A DNA stretch of 60,124 nt from a virus. The notes beneath the pieces were generated by a model, which was given only the letters and a program-made list of their open reading frames with translations, ran no database searches and was not told the origin of the DNA. The DNA is taken from IMG/VR virus record IMGVR_UViG_3300033388_004729, positions 1 to 60,124 of that record; one strand, 5' to 3'. Of the stretch, positions 6,154-14,296 are shown piece by piece (the first letter of the stretch is position 1; every line of letters begins with the position of its first letter). Both the position numbers and the translations under genes were made by a program.

Positions 6154-6567
6154 GTTTGCTATTTGAACCAGGCACCGATATAAAGAAAGAACACGACCAG
6201 CAAATGTGCAGAAGATTCCGACAGTGGAATAAAGGTGATCTCTTAGTGAAGATTCCGACTGCGCAAAAATAAACTATTAGTGGTGAATAAAATGATCAGT
6301 GCGCAGTCAGTATTATATTCACCGCAGAACTATTTATATTTTTCTAATAATGCTGTGATTTGTATTGTGTCCATTGTATTACATCTTGTTCGCTCTCACA
6401 CGAACATTTCATCACCGGCACGCGCCACCCCACGCCCGGAGTGGCCTTATACTCGGATGATTTTATTAGGATATTTATGACTAAATAATATCATTCGTGT
6501 AGTGCCGAACAAACCGGAGTCGATTTTACTCTTCTTTTGATATTTAACAATGTTAAACCATATTAGA
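6154..6567. other. Non-coding gap with direct and inverted repeats
   Basis: No supported gene. It contains the 12-base direct repeat GAAGATTCCGAC at 6211 and 6248, an inverted pair GACTGCGC (6257-6264) and GCGCAGTC (6301-6308), a hairpin GTTCG/CGAAC near 6388-6405 and a GC-rich stretch near 6418-6445. These could be regulator sites or the 3' end of the secretion operon. A rightward frame of 66 codons here lacks coding character. Confidence 0.4.
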
Positions 6568-9012
6568 TTATTTGCTTCCTCGGTTTGCTTCATAGAGAAT
6601 ATTATCCAACCTGTCCAACAGCATAGAACCACGCGAGACGGTCTGGTTTTGCCCGATACATCGCTCTGATGAGATTAATTTATAGTTCGTAGATGTACAA
6701 ACAAAAAGCACCTCATCATATTGCTTTAGTAATCTCTGGTTTTTATCAATGAGTTGATCAACTGTGTGAATCCCGGGTCTTTCATATTCGATCGCTAACT
6801 TATGCCCGTTGATTTCTGCGACCACGTCAGCATCCTCATAGTGGTTTACTTGGACTGACGCCCCTCTATGGAGCAAGTATGCGGCGATTTGTAGGACAGT
6901 TCCGTAGTGGTCGACGGTCTGGTTCAATATTTTGCCATCTTTAACCTCAGACGTCTGTATCCAGATTCCAGTTGTGCCGCCCCGGAGTGCTCGCACAACA
7001 GCGAATCTATCCCGCCCGGGTGCTAGTAGTTTTGAATCACCGTCAATCCAATCTTCGATATATGCGTGATTCTCTTCAGCGAGTTTTGTATATCTTTTAT
7101 CGATGACCTTGAAACCAACATCAGCACCTGCTTTTATACCTGGTTTTGTAGTACCCAATATGACCTCCGATTCCAGGTCAGTAAGTGAGAATTTCACATC
7201 TGTTACGGTGTTGTTCACCTGGACTAATCCCTGCCCAATTCCACACCCACGAAGCGCAGCAATATCTTCATCTGACATATTAAAGAATGCTTTAATTGAA
7301 TCATATGAGTTCGGTTGAACATTCCCCATGATGATATTTACAAATGAGTTATTTTTAAGCAGTTCTTTAACGTCTTCGTCTTTCGCGTCAGATGGCTGTT
7401 GTGTTGTGAACCATGCATTGAGTCCGTAGCTTCGGCCCTGGGTATATATCTTCAGGATGAACTCTGCCAGTTTCTTGTCGTTTAAGAATACCCGGCCTTC
7501 GTCTATGATCACATTGGTTTTTTTGGTCAATTCAGTATTGAATCTCATCCCAACCATTCCGGTAACAAACACATTCATGGCGTCCTGGAGTGTCCCTGGT
7601 ACACTTGAAATATCAATGATTATAATATCTTTGTCAAAGTTTACATCCGTGGGTCGATTGATATATTCCCAAGATGTTTCTAATCTACTGGTTCGATTGA
7701 GCATTGCTTCAGCAGATGGATTTTTATTTTTCGAATCTTCTTTCCATACTTCTCGCAGGTCCAGCAAGACTGGCCACCTATCTCCTGCCAAATCTTTCCA
7801 GGTGTCGGGATCCTTTCGGATAATACCTTTCCTACGATATATCTCTATTAGGGATTCGTTGACATAGTTATCCATGTTGTCAGATGTGTTCAGGACCCGG
7901 AAGAAAGCTGTTACTAACTCCAAATGATTATTAAATATCTCAATATAATCATCATCTGTTTGATATACGGCATTGGTATCTAAGATTACCTGCAACGGAT
8001 TGATGTTATTATATCCTTTCTTACTTCCAATGTTAATGACCATTGCTTTATCTTTGTAATAATCTGCTACTGCAATATAGTTGGTTCTATTGTCAGGCTT
8101 TGGAGTAATATATACAAACCTATGACCTAATAGATCATAGCACCCCATCATCAATTTCATTAAAAGTACGGTCTTTCCTGATCCAGTTGATCCTACTATC
8201 AGATGATGTCCTGCGGCTAGCTTATCCAAATTGATTATGAATGGTGCATTATCCGCCTTACGCTCGCCATAGATTAAACCTATATCTGACAGCGCAACCA
8301 ACGGGTCTCGCAGAGGTACCAATGTTCCGCAGTCATGGCTCAACTGCTGAATCTCTGCTATATCAGTTGAAATAGGATATGGCTGCGCGGCCATGAAAGT
8401 ATCTAATATTGTGTAGTAAGGAACTTCAGCTCGGACTATATTAGAAGACATTACACCCTTTATTCTCGATATGCCATTCTGCAATCCTTCAAATGAATCT
8501 GACCACAATGTGATTATGTATTGACTGTCGAATAATCTTTGCTCGTTATTATAGAGCACATCGTATAATTTTACAAAGTCATGCGCCTCTTTGTCAAATC
8601 TCAATGAGTGTGCAGAGGCTCCGGATGACTTCTTGGTATCTCGGTCAATCTGCTCACTTGATATCTTATTTTTATACAGTGCATCATCAATTAGTTGCTG
8701 TGCAATTTCGTGAGGGATTGGTTCGCAACTATACGAAATACCTATTAGGCAATCACTGGTGGCCTCTAGTGCCATAATCTGATCAGTGAAGTCCGGTGAT
8801 AGATTACGGGGGAATCCCCTGCCTGTCTGTGACGGCGGCACACCCACAATCATACAGGTTGCATATATCTCACGATCTATGAGTATGTGGTCTAGGTGTT
8901 CTTCGATTAGTGTAGGTGTGATTTTCCGTACTTGCTCATCATAGTATCGCTGACTGTCTAATACTGCGCCCGCTGCTTCGTTTTTGTTTCTGAATTGTGA
9001 TAGTATGTTCAT
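6568..9012 (-). CDS. VirB4/HerA-family secretion ATPase with nuclease-like C-terminal domain
   Basis: 814 residues; the start overlaps the upstream stop (ATGA). The central RecA-like domain has Walker A GSTGSGKT (about residue 276) followed by the VirB4-style RFVYITPKPDN. Walker B is NVIIDEGRVF, and the sensor region TTQQPSD is typical of VirB4/TraC conjugation ATPases. After about residue 640 a separate domain contains ADVVAEINGHKLAIEYERPG, resembling the D-x(n)-E-x-E/K core of PD-(D/E)XK nucleases. It would power DNA or protein transfer at the membrane with the neighbouring VirB6-like and VirB3-like proteins. ATPase identity is firm; the nuclease-like domain is inference. Confidence 0.9.
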   Translation of the reverse strand: MNILSQFRNKNEAAGAVLDSQRYYDEQVRKITPTLIEEHLDHILIDREIYATCMIVGVPPSQTGRGFPRNLSPDFTDQIMALEATSDCLIGISYSCEPIPHEIAQQLIDDALYKNKISSEQIDRDTKKSSGASAHSLRFDKEAHDFVKLYDVLYNNEQRLFDSQYIITLWSDSFEGLQNGISRIKGVMSSNIVRAEVPYYTILDTFMAAQPYPISTDIAEIQQLSHDCGTLVPLRDPLVALSDIGLIYGERKADNAPFIINLDKLAAGHHLIVGSTGSGKTVLLMKLMMGCYDLLGHRFVYITPKPDNRTNYIAVADYYKDKAMVINIGSKKGYNNINPLQVILDTNAVYQTDDDYIEIFNNHLELVTAFFRVLNTSDNMDNYVNESLIEIYRRKGIIRKDPDTWKDLAGDRWPVLLDLREVWKEDSKNKNPSAEAMLNRTSRLETSWEYINRPTDVNFDKDIIIIDISSVPGTLQDAMNVFVTGMVGMRFNTELTKKTNVIIDEGRVFLNDKKLAEFILKIYTQGRSYGLNAWFTTQQPSDAKDEDVKELLKNNSFVNIIMGNVQPNSYDSIKAFFNMSDEDIAALRGCGIGQGLVQVNNTVTDVKFSLTDLESEVILGTTKPGIKAGADVGFKVIDKRYTKLAEENHAYIEDWIDGDSKLLAPGRDRFAVVRALRGGTTGIWIQTSEVKDGKILNQTVDHYGTVLQIAAYLLHRGASVQVNHYEDADVVAEINGHKLAIEYERPGIHTVDQLIDKNQRLLKQYDEVLFVCTSTNYKLISSERCIGQNQTVSRGSMLLDRLDNILYEANRGSK

Positions 9013-9212
9013 TTAAAATCACCACCATCATTAAAATATTTAATAAGAGAGTTCATATCTTCTAGCATCCCTTCAGCCACACCATACCACATTTCTTTTA
9101 TATGATCTGGTAACAATTCAAACCCATCTCCATAATATCTTTTGAAATGTGCTTTGGCTATTCTATCTATTGAATACTTCGTAATTGAAATTTGTTCTAT
9201 CATTTGATACAC
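9009..9212 (-). CDS. Small hypothetical protein in secretion operon (67 aa)
   Basis: ATG 9212 lies inside the 3' end of the upstream gene; TGA overlaps the ATPase start. Sequence is helical (SIDRIAKAHFKRYYGDGFELLP) with an acidic end. No domain recognised. Tight overlaps on both sides tie it to the transfer module. Confidence 0.65.
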   Translation of the reverse strand: MYQMIEQISITKYSIDRIAKAHFKRYYGDGFELLPDHIKEMWYGVAEGMLEDMNSLIKYFNDGGDFK

Positions 9213-10012
9213 CTCCTCAATGCTCGCCCAATAACAGATTCTGTAATTAGCATCTCGTATCCTATCCCGCCAAGTTCAAATCCATCTTCTAAACTCGGGA
9301 TAAGATTCTCACGTTCTGCATCCGCTTCTTCAATCGTATTGAATCGACCTATGATTATTGAAGCGTAGATATACCGTTTCGTGGGAACCTCAGTATTAGA
9401 TACCAGCATTTGATACATTGAATTCAAGTGTTCGCGCTGTTCTGTGGTCTTTGATTCATCGTTCATAGCTTCAGCGACTTTGTTTTTGATTGTAGTATCC
9501 TGTGTGTATCGTTGAAACTCCACTACTTTGAGCACTTGACCATCATGTATTCTATCAATTATATTCTTAGTTACTAAGTGTATAAACGCATCCAGGTTAT
9601 CACCTGTTCGGTTGGGTACGAACAACATGTATATTACTCCGAACCGATTATTGGTGAATTCTATTAGCCCATTGGGGTGTGCTTTCTCAAGTGGGACAAG
9701 TCCCTTCAAGAATTGCAACGATACTGTATGCTTAGGGATGATATGCTCACCCTTCAATACTCTAATCCGATACTTTACTTCAAGTGTGGATCTTATGAGT
9801 ATGGCGGGTGTGCGCATTTTAGTATAGAATATTACCGCTGCGACTATACAGATTAGAATCATCAATGCTTTTAAGATTATTGATGAGAGTAATATGAATA
9901 GCATGAATGGGATAAACATAGCTACTAATCCGTAGATGCCAGCGGGAATTATCCAATTCCAAGGTACACCGTTCTGCTCTTCAGTTACTTTTCTTAATCT
10001 TAATGAAAACAT
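9200..10012 (-). CDS. Two-span membrane protein, VirB3/PrgI-like with cytosolic domain
   Basis: 270 residues. Two adjacent membrane spans at about residues 22-60 follow a short charged N-terminus. A cytosolic region (residues 65-270) contains RFGVIYMLFVPNRTGDNLDAF. PrgI/VirB3-type proteins have this short-tail, two-span form and precede VirB4; here the cytosolic part is long and may be the piece usually at the VirB4 N-terminus. Position directly upstream of the ATPase supports a role as inner-membrane partner. Assignment by topology and context. Confidence 0.65.
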   Translation of the reverse strand: MFSLRLRKVTEEQNGVPWNWIIPAGIYGLVAMFIPFMLFILLSSIILKALMILICIVAAVIFYTKMRTPAILIRSTLEVKYRIRVLKGEHIIPKHTVSLQFLKGLVPLEKAHPNGLIEFTNNRFGVIYMLFVPNRTGDNLDAFIHLVTKNIIDRIHDGQVLKVVEFQRYTQDTTIKNKVAEAMNDESKTTEQREHLNSMYQMLVSNTEVPTKRYIYASIIIGRFNTIEEADAERENLIPSLEDGFELGGIGYEMLITESVIGRALRRCIK

Positions 10013-10013
10013 A

Positions 10014-10874
10014 TTACATCACCAATTTTATTTTATTCTTTGCACTGCCTAATAATTTCATGATTGTAAATGGCCCCATGATAAATATTAAAGATACCAC
10101 TAATAATAATAATCCGAATACCATGAAACAGAAAAACTGCCATGACTGATTGTAGGGTGCGATGAATTGAATAACTCCAACGCCTACACATGTAACCGCT
10201 AGAATTACCGGCTGCATGAACACCATTACTATATAATAGATAAATAATCCGGTGCCTATCTTTCGAGTGTATGGGAGGGCAATTAAGATAATTATTACAA
10301 GACAGTATCCCATACTAATTCCTATGATCAATGACCTCCAGACAAACGACATGGATAATAATGCATAGATAAACCCCATGGCGACGTATAGTGTAACATT
10401 ATCCGGTGTGATTATTATGCTCGGTAATATCCCCGTCATTATCATAGAACAAATCACGTAGTTTAGCACTAATGCTAGCCACATTATAAACGGGATCATC
10501 GGCGCACATACTATTAATAGAAAAGCAGGACCAAAAAACTCTTTCATGGTTGATGTGTGTTTTACATCCATCCCCAAAAACTGTCTGCTTGTGCGCAGGC
10601 GGGACATCTGCACCCATGCGCCCCCAACAAATAGGAACATAATAAGAAATATAACATAGATTAATGCGCTTTCTTTTAGTGAGTTAAGGACTGTGGGGTC
10701 TTGCAGGGGGTTGTATGTGAACGTGGCAATGTCTACTAATAACTTCCCCTGATATGATGCATTGGCCACGCCCTGTGAGCTCATGTTGAATAAGTCATCA
10801 CCAACGCCTACAGCAAACAGTCCTATGCCTTTGTCCACACCCTCTGCTAGGGCGTCTACTGGATTTAATGCCAT
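10014..10874 (-). CDS. VirB6/TrbL/CedA-like polytopic membrane protein
   Basis: 286 residues with about six to seven hydrophobic segments between residues 65 and 280, preceded by a soluble N-terminal stretch with amphipathic GVDKGIGLFAVGVGDDLF. Conserved Trp/Pro in loops (FIMWLAL, GPFTIMKLL). Such proteins form the inner-membrane channel of type IV secretion and archaeal Ced DNA-import systems. It lies between the exported protein and the VirB3/VirB4 pair, as expected in a transfer operon. Confidence 0.7.
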   Translation of the reverse strand: MALNPVDALAEGVDKGIGLFAVGVGDDLFNMSSQGVANASYQGKLLVDIATFTYNPLQDPTVLNSLKESALIYVIFLIMFLFVGGAWVQMSRLRTSRQFLGMDVKHTSTMKEFFGPAFLLIVCAPMIPFIMWLALVLNYVICSMIMTGILPSIIITPDNVTLYVAMGFIYALLSMSFVWRSLIIGISMGYCLVIIILIALPYTRKIGTGLFIYYIVMVFMQPVILAVTCVGVGVIQFIAPYNQSWQFFCFMVFGLLLLVVSLIFIMGPFTIMKLLGSAKNKIKLVM

Positions 10875-11831
10875 TTAGAACCTCCTAATCTGTACAATAG
10901 ATGCAAACACAAATAATCCTACCAAGCTTATGAACGGCCAGAACAGTGATGAGAATACGTCGCCTGGGTCGTTACATTCCAGTTCATACACGGTGATGTT
11001 ATCCACTGCATAAGACTCATACGGACTATTCAACGTAACTGTAAGGTTACTACTCGAAAAGTTCATTGTTGGTATAATTACAAACTCACCGAAGCGGGAT
11101 AGATTACCGTCCATCTCCCATATGTTCGATGAATTTATCAACATATATGGACAGTTCTTATCAGTGTATTCTTGTGTCGCTGTGCTCCGATGATGTATTA
11201 TCGACTCATTATTATATGTGTAGTTAATTGAGATTGCATCAAGAGGGACATTCTCAATCAATATGCTGGTCTTTGGTGAGATTGAATTATTATAAATTAC
11301 CACTTCAATAGACACATTAGTATTATCTAACGACTGTAATGTCTGGGGTACAATATCAGTATCGTAGAAAATGGCTTCCTCAGTATAATATGTCTTCTTA
11401 AGATGTTTGAATGGATACAGTTTCAATGTTACCTTATACCATTTTAGGTATATATCCATTGAAGCTGTGATTGTATTGCCATCTGAGGTCACTGTTATCT
11501 CATCTGTGAATTCCTTAACACCGGTATTCCAACCATCGGCAGATTCCCATTTATCCGATTGGACTATAACATAATCCAACGGGTCGTCCGGAATGTAATA
11601 CTCACCATCTATGCAAATCATATCATTATATCCTACAATATCAATCCAGGCGTGTATATGCTCGTAATTCTGCTGTAGTTTATCTGGCGCATACACCCCT
11701 GAATAATCTAGACCATGTGCAAAATCTAAATATTTTTTTTCAAGAATTTCACTAATTGTATCTCCAGATGCAGCAGGAACTAAAAATAGAATGATGCAGA
11801 TAAACGCCACTCTAACTGAAATAGATTGCAA
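10875..11831 (-). CDS. Exported, C-terminally anchored protein of the transfer module
   Basis: About 311-318 residues. The open frame begins at TTG 11831, but GTG at 11810, just after the TAG of the upstream gene, is an equally good start. The N-terminus is a signal peptide (FICIILFLVPAASG), then a large extracellular region rich in beta strands with many N-glycosylation-type N-x-S/T sites. A final span SLVGLFVFASIV with RRF anchors it. It could be a pilus-associated surface protein contacting recipient cells; no family recognised. Confidence 0.65.
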   Translation of the reverse strand: MQSISVRVAFICIILFLVPAASGDTISEILEKKYLDFAHGLDYSGVYAPDKLQQNYEHIHAWIDIVGYNDMICIDGEYYIPDDPLDYVIVQSDKWESADGWNTGVKEFTDEITVTSDGNTITASMDIYLKWYKVTLKLYPFKHLKKTYYTEEAIFYDTDIVPQTLQSLDNTNVSIEVVIYNNSISPKTSILIENVPLDAISINYTYNNESIIHHRSTATQEYTDKNCPYMLINSSNIWEMDGNLSRFGEFVIIPTMNFSSSNLTVTLNSPYESYAVDNITVYELECNDPGDVFSSLFWPFISLVGLFVFASIVQIRRF

Positions 11832-12120
11832 ATAGCATTCCTAACATGAGCAGTAGCAATACTACTGTAATGATTCCGTAGAACATACCCATGATATGTT
11901 TGCTTCTTCCTGCGCTGTCCCGCTGGATGCTCGATACATTTGACCCGATGCCGTGCCCAAATTGACATATAATAGTCACTATCAAAAACCCTAGTGCTGC
12001 AATCCCCGTAATAAATGCAATCCATCCCTGTACTTCAGGACCAAGAGAATTAAAAACCACAATCGGGTTCCCTATCAATCCGTGTGTGTCACCTATATTT
12101 AATGCTGAATCGTTTGCCAT
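11812..12120 (-). CDS. VirB2/CedA1-like small two-span protein (pilin candidate)
   Basis: 102 residues from ATG 12120 behind GAGGTG. Two hydrophobic segments (GWIAFITGIAALGFLIVTII and MFYGIITVVLLLLMLGMLFA) flank a short hydrophilic loop with GHGIGSN and SIQRD. That architecture, and position as first gene of an operon with VirB6- and VirB4-like proteins, fits the pilin subunit of an archaeal transfer system. No sequence motif proves it. Confidence 0.6.
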   Translation of the reverse strand: MANDSALNIGDTHGLIGNPIVVFNSLGPEVQGWIAFITGIAALGFLIVTIICQFGHGIGSNVSSIQRDSAGRSKHIMGMFYGIITVVLLLLMLGMLFAIYFS

Positions 12121-12219
12121 TATTTCACCTCAAATATATTTATAACTATATAACATATTTAACTTATATAATATATATAACCTAAAAGTATATAAGTATA
12201 TAGGATATATACTGTATAT
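12121..12219. promoter_or_regulatory. Divergent promoter between transfer operon and rightward cluster
   Basis: An almost pure A/T stretch with several TATATA runs. Rightward, AGTATATAAGTATATAGG (12188-12205) lies about 20-30 bases before the ATG at 12220, which has no ribosome site, indicating leaderless transcription. Leftward, ATATAGTTATAAATATA precedes the GAGGTG of the pilin-like gene. The RHH protein encoded at 12220 is a natural candidate to bind here. Confidence 0.55.
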
Positions 12220-12393
12220 ATGAGAATAACAAAATGTGTATCTATAAAATCAGAGCATCAAGCACATATAGAAAAACATCACTTGAATTTATCAGGAATT
12301 ATACAGGAAAAAATAGATGAACTTATCGAGGTGGCAAAACATGATAAAGTACTCATTAGCGATTGTAATGTTACTTATGGCGACGGGGATTAG
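12220..12393 (+). CDS. Ribbon-helix-helix transcription regulator (57 aa)
   Basis: Opens MRITKCVSIKSEHQAHIEK, with a basic beta strand and two helices (LNLSGIIQEKIDELIEV) as in archaeal virus RHH repressors. Starts with no ribosome site close behind a TATA box. Its final 53 bases overlap the lipoprotein gene and contain that gene's GAGGTG site, so the two are co-transcribed. Probably autoregulatory at the divergent promoter. Confidence 0.75.
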   Translation: MRITKCVSIKSEHQAHIEKHHLNLSGIIQEKIDELIEVAKHDKVLISDCNVTYGDGD

Positions 12394-12634
12394 CGGCTGT
12401 ATTACCTCAGCAGATAGTATCGAAGGTAGGTACCAGTCCGAAGTAAACCCCCATGATTATTTAGAACTCCGAAATGACGGATCGTATGTGGTCGTACAGG
12501 ACAATGCATTTGGCGGACTCTACACAGTTGCAGACAATACTATAATACTTACACATACCTTCGGTTCTTTTGTATTGGTGTTTGATGGTGCCGATCTCAT
12601 TGACCTTGACGGCGAGCGATGGGTAAAGGTATAA
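12341..12634 (+). CDS. Small lipoprotein
   Basis: 97 residues from ATG 12341, chosen over 12317 because GAGGTG stands 6-7 bases before it. The N-terminus MIKYSLAIVMLLMATGISGC is a lipoprotein signal with lipobox ISGC. The mature part (EGRYQSEVNPHDYLELRNDG, YTVADNTIILTHTFG) is beta-rich like small YxxG-type secreted lipoproteins. Likely anchored outside the cell, possibly a superinfection or surface factor. Its last 120 bases are duplicated at 13502. Confidence 0.75.
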   Translation: MIKYSLAIVMLLMATGISGCITSADSIEGRYQSEVNPHDYLELRNDGSYVVVQDNAFGGLYTVADNTIILTHTFGSFVLVFDGADLIDLDGERWVKV

Positions 12635-12704
12635 GTCTTACTTTTTACGAATAAATAATATTATATACTATTAAGTGGTATTGTATATTCGGTGAATTGA
12701 ATGG
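12512..12704 (+). repeat. 190-bp direct repeat, copy 1
   Basis: Contains the 3' end of the lipoprotein gene, the following AT-rich promoter and the GGTGAATTGAATG start of the next gene. It matches 13502-13694 with only about six differences at a constant 990-base offset. The repeat carries a TATA-like ATTATATACTATTAAG, so both copies may drive the gene that follows. Confidence 0.9.
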
Positions 12705-12883
12705 ATACTACAAAACTTCGCACATGTGAAAATAAACTAAGAACTGATATTAAAGATTTGATAAAGGAGTTCGAGAATAAAACATTGTTGCGGGTTAAAC
12801 GTGTATCGGTGACACATACAGACGAATGGCCAGCCGAACAACCACCATACAGTATTATTATTGAAACAAACGTGGTGTTATAA
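12701..12883 (+). CDS. Hypothetical protein (60 aa)
   Basis: ATG 12701 behind GGTGAAT within the direct repeat. Charged helical N-terminus (KLRTCENKLRTDIKDLIKEF) then RVKRVSVTHTDE and a beta end IIIETNVVL. The final NVVL recurs in the fragment at 12884-12940. No family recognised. Confidence 0.6.
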   Translation: MDTTKLRTCENKLRTDIKDLIKEFENKTLLRVKRVSVTHTDEWPAEQPPYSIIIETNVVL

Positions 12884-12940
12884 ATGAAACCAAAAGAATC
12901 AATCGCAGACACAAAAGAACATACCAACGTGGTTTTGTGA
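12884..12940 (+). pseudogene. Short remnant of the ESIAD gene family
   Basis: Encodes MKPKESIADTKEHTNVVL. ESIAD is the N-terminal signature of the AbrB-like gene at 13867 and of the truncated copy at 13431, and the NVVL ending repeats the gene just upstream. It looks like a recombination scar rather than a functional gene. Confidence 0.5.
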
Positions 12941-13065
12941 TGGGTTATGATAAACTACGAAAAAAACTAAAGAGCTTACCAAGATTTGATATAGTTGGGG
13001 GATATGACCCCTATATGAAATGTGTAAAAACGGGGATTACTAATTGGACAGCTGGAATGGGATGA
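12940..13065 (+). CDS. Small hypothetical protein (41 aa)
   Basis: ATG 12940 overlaps the preceding TGA. Basic N-terminus MGYDKLRKKLKSLPRF, then DPYMKCVKTGITNW. No family recognised; accepted on overlap and composition. Confidence 0.45.
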   Translation: MGYDKLRKKLKSLPRFDIVGGYDPYMKCVKTGITNWTAGMG

Positions 13066-13089
13066 AATTAATGAAGAATAGGGAGAGAC

Positions 13090-13434
13090 ATGAGGGAAAT
13101 CAAATTCAGAGCATACGACCCAACAAATGAACGAATGGTATATGATGGTTTTTACATCAATGAAGATGGTTCCATTGAGATATTTATGGATATATTCTAT
13201 GAAAATTATATGAAAACCGTAGACTGGATTCTTATGGAGTACACCGGTTTAACAGATCGAAATAGTGTGGACATCTATGAAGGAGACATAGTAAAAACCA
13301 AACGCGGACTTGAAATAGTATTCATGCGTTTTGGCTGTTGGTTTGTAGAACACCAGAAAGAACTTGGATATTTTAAGAAATGTGATATTGAAGTTGTTGG
13401 CAACATCCACGAAGCACAAGAGGAAGACAAATGA
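13090..13434 (+). CDS. YopX family protein
   Basis: 114 residues. Hallmarks of the phage YopX family are present in order: REIKFRAYD at the start, ERMVYDG, MEYTGLTDRNSVDIYEGDIV (YopX 'QYTGLKDKNGKEIYEGDIV' core) and VVGNIHE near the end. Function of YopX proteins is unknown though they are widespread in temperate phages. ATG 13090 follows GGGAGAGAC; TGA overlaps the next start. Confidence 0.88.
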   Translation: MREIKFRAYDPTNERMVYDGFYINEDGSIEIFMDIFYENYMKTVDWILMEYTGLTDRNSVDIYEGDIVKTKRGLEIVFMRFGCWFVEHQKELGYFKKCDIEVVGNIHEAQEEDK

Positions 13435-13535
13435 CACACGAATCAATCGCAGATGAATCCGAACTTGCAGAACGAATAAGTAACCTGATACACGTCCAGC
13501 AGGTGGACTCTACACAGTCGCAGACAATACTGTAA
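13431..13535 (+). pseudogene. Truncated ESIAD gene fused to the duplicated block
   Basis: Starts MTHESIADESELAERISNL and is nearly identical to the first 24 residues of the gene at 13867. After LIHVQQ the sequence jumps into the 190-bp repeat, adding VDSTQSQTIL and a stop. The AbrB-like domain is lost. The junction lies at about 13502. Confidence 0.75.
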
Positions 13536-13694
13536 TACTTACACATACCTTCGGTTCTTTTGTATTGGTGTTTGATGGTGCCGATCTCATTGACCTTGAC
13601 GGCGAGCGATGGGTTAAAGTATAAGTCTTACTTTTTACGAATAAATAATATTATATACTATTAAGTGGTATTGTATATTTGGTGAATTGAATGA
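13502..13694 (+). repeat. 190-bp direct repeat, copy 2
   Basis: Second copy of 12512-12704, carrying an out-of-context 3' end of the lipoprotein gene and the promoter before 13691. The inserted lipoprotein end is not in frame with the upstream ESIAD fragment. Near identity implies a recent event. Confidence 0.9.
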
Positions 13695-13870
13695 AAGCAA
13701 ATCGATTAATGAAGATATTACTCATCGGAATAATACTAAATGTTGCATACTATCTATATTGCGTATGCACCGGACACATATCTGGATATGTATTTTTTGT
13801 ACTGTTGATTATATGTCTGGTGATGGTACTCATCCTTGAGTTAGTATACCGCCTGGAGGAAAGCACATGA
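13691..13870 (+). CDS. Small two-span membrane protein (59 aa)
   Basis: ATG 13691 at the end of repeat copy 2. Hydrophobic segments LLIGIILNVAYYLYCV and VFFVLLIICLVMVLILELVY separated by CTGHISG. TGA overlaps the start of the AbrB-like gene. Unknown function; small holin-like or accessory membrane peptide. Confidence 0.6.
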   Translation: MKANRLMKILLIGIILNVAYYLYCVCTGHISGYVFFVLLIICLVMVLILELVYRLEEST

Positions 13871-14076
13871 CCAATGAATCAATCGCAGATGCTGCAGAAT
13901 TAGTCGAACGGATCAGTAACCTGATACACGTCCAGCAGCCGCTCTTCGAAGCGGAAGTCAATGATAAAGGCCAAATCGTTATTGTGAAGTGGGTAAGAGA
14001 GCGATATAAGCTCAACAGGGGTGACAAAGTTGCTATATATCGAATGGAGAAGGTGTGGAACAATGGCATTCATTAA
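13867..14076 (+). CDS. SpoVT-AbrB-like regulator (69 aa)
   Basis: After a helical ESIAD leader (residues 1-25), the segment FEAEVNDKGQIVIVKWVRER and LNRGDKVAIYRMEKV match the swapped-hairpin AbrB fold (D-x-K-G-Q-I-V-I-x-K-x-V-R-E-x-x-x-L-x-x-G-D-K-V). It may bind DNA as a dimer, like archaeal AbrB regulators. Two broken copies of its N-terminus lie upstream. Confidence 0.7.
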   Translation: MTNESIADAAELVERISNLIHVQQPLFEAEVNDKGQIVIVKWVRERYKLNRGDKVAIYRMEKVWNNGIH

Positions 14077-14296
14077 AACAACGAATATTATACGTGAGGA
14101 AGAAACAAAAGGCACAATCAGAATGGTAGAATGTCCGTATTGTCGCTCGGGGCTGAAACACGTTCCTGCATACATCACTGCTATGAAATGTTGGCACTGT
14201 GGCAAGGAGTTCAGAATACAGCAAGACTCTGAAAAAACAGAATCCATCGGTAAAAAGCCACTTGGTCGTACAGTATTAAGAGGTGTTATCGAATAA
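14063..14296 (+). CDS. Small zinc-ribbon protein (77 aa)
   Basis: ATG 14063 after AAGGTGTGG, inside the 3' end of the AbrB-like gene. CPYC near residue 24 and CWHCG near residue 43 form a zinc ribbon, with basic flanks (SIGKKPLGRTVLRG). TAATG overlap with the next gene. Function unknown. Confidence 0.65.
   Translation: MAFIKTTNIIREEETKGTIRMVECPYCRSGLKHVPAYITAMKCWHCGKEFRIQQDSEKTESIGKKPLGRTVLRGVIE

Noticed and set aside
6405-6445. C/D box guide RNA (GTGATGA box on the leftward strand)
   Set aside because: No matching CTGA D or D' box at suitable spacing, so the single C-like box is not enough.
6280-6480. Rightward 66-codon frame in the gap after the secretion ATPase
   Set aside because: No ribosome site or TATA in the right place, mixed composition, and it crosses inverted repeats; treated as non-coding.
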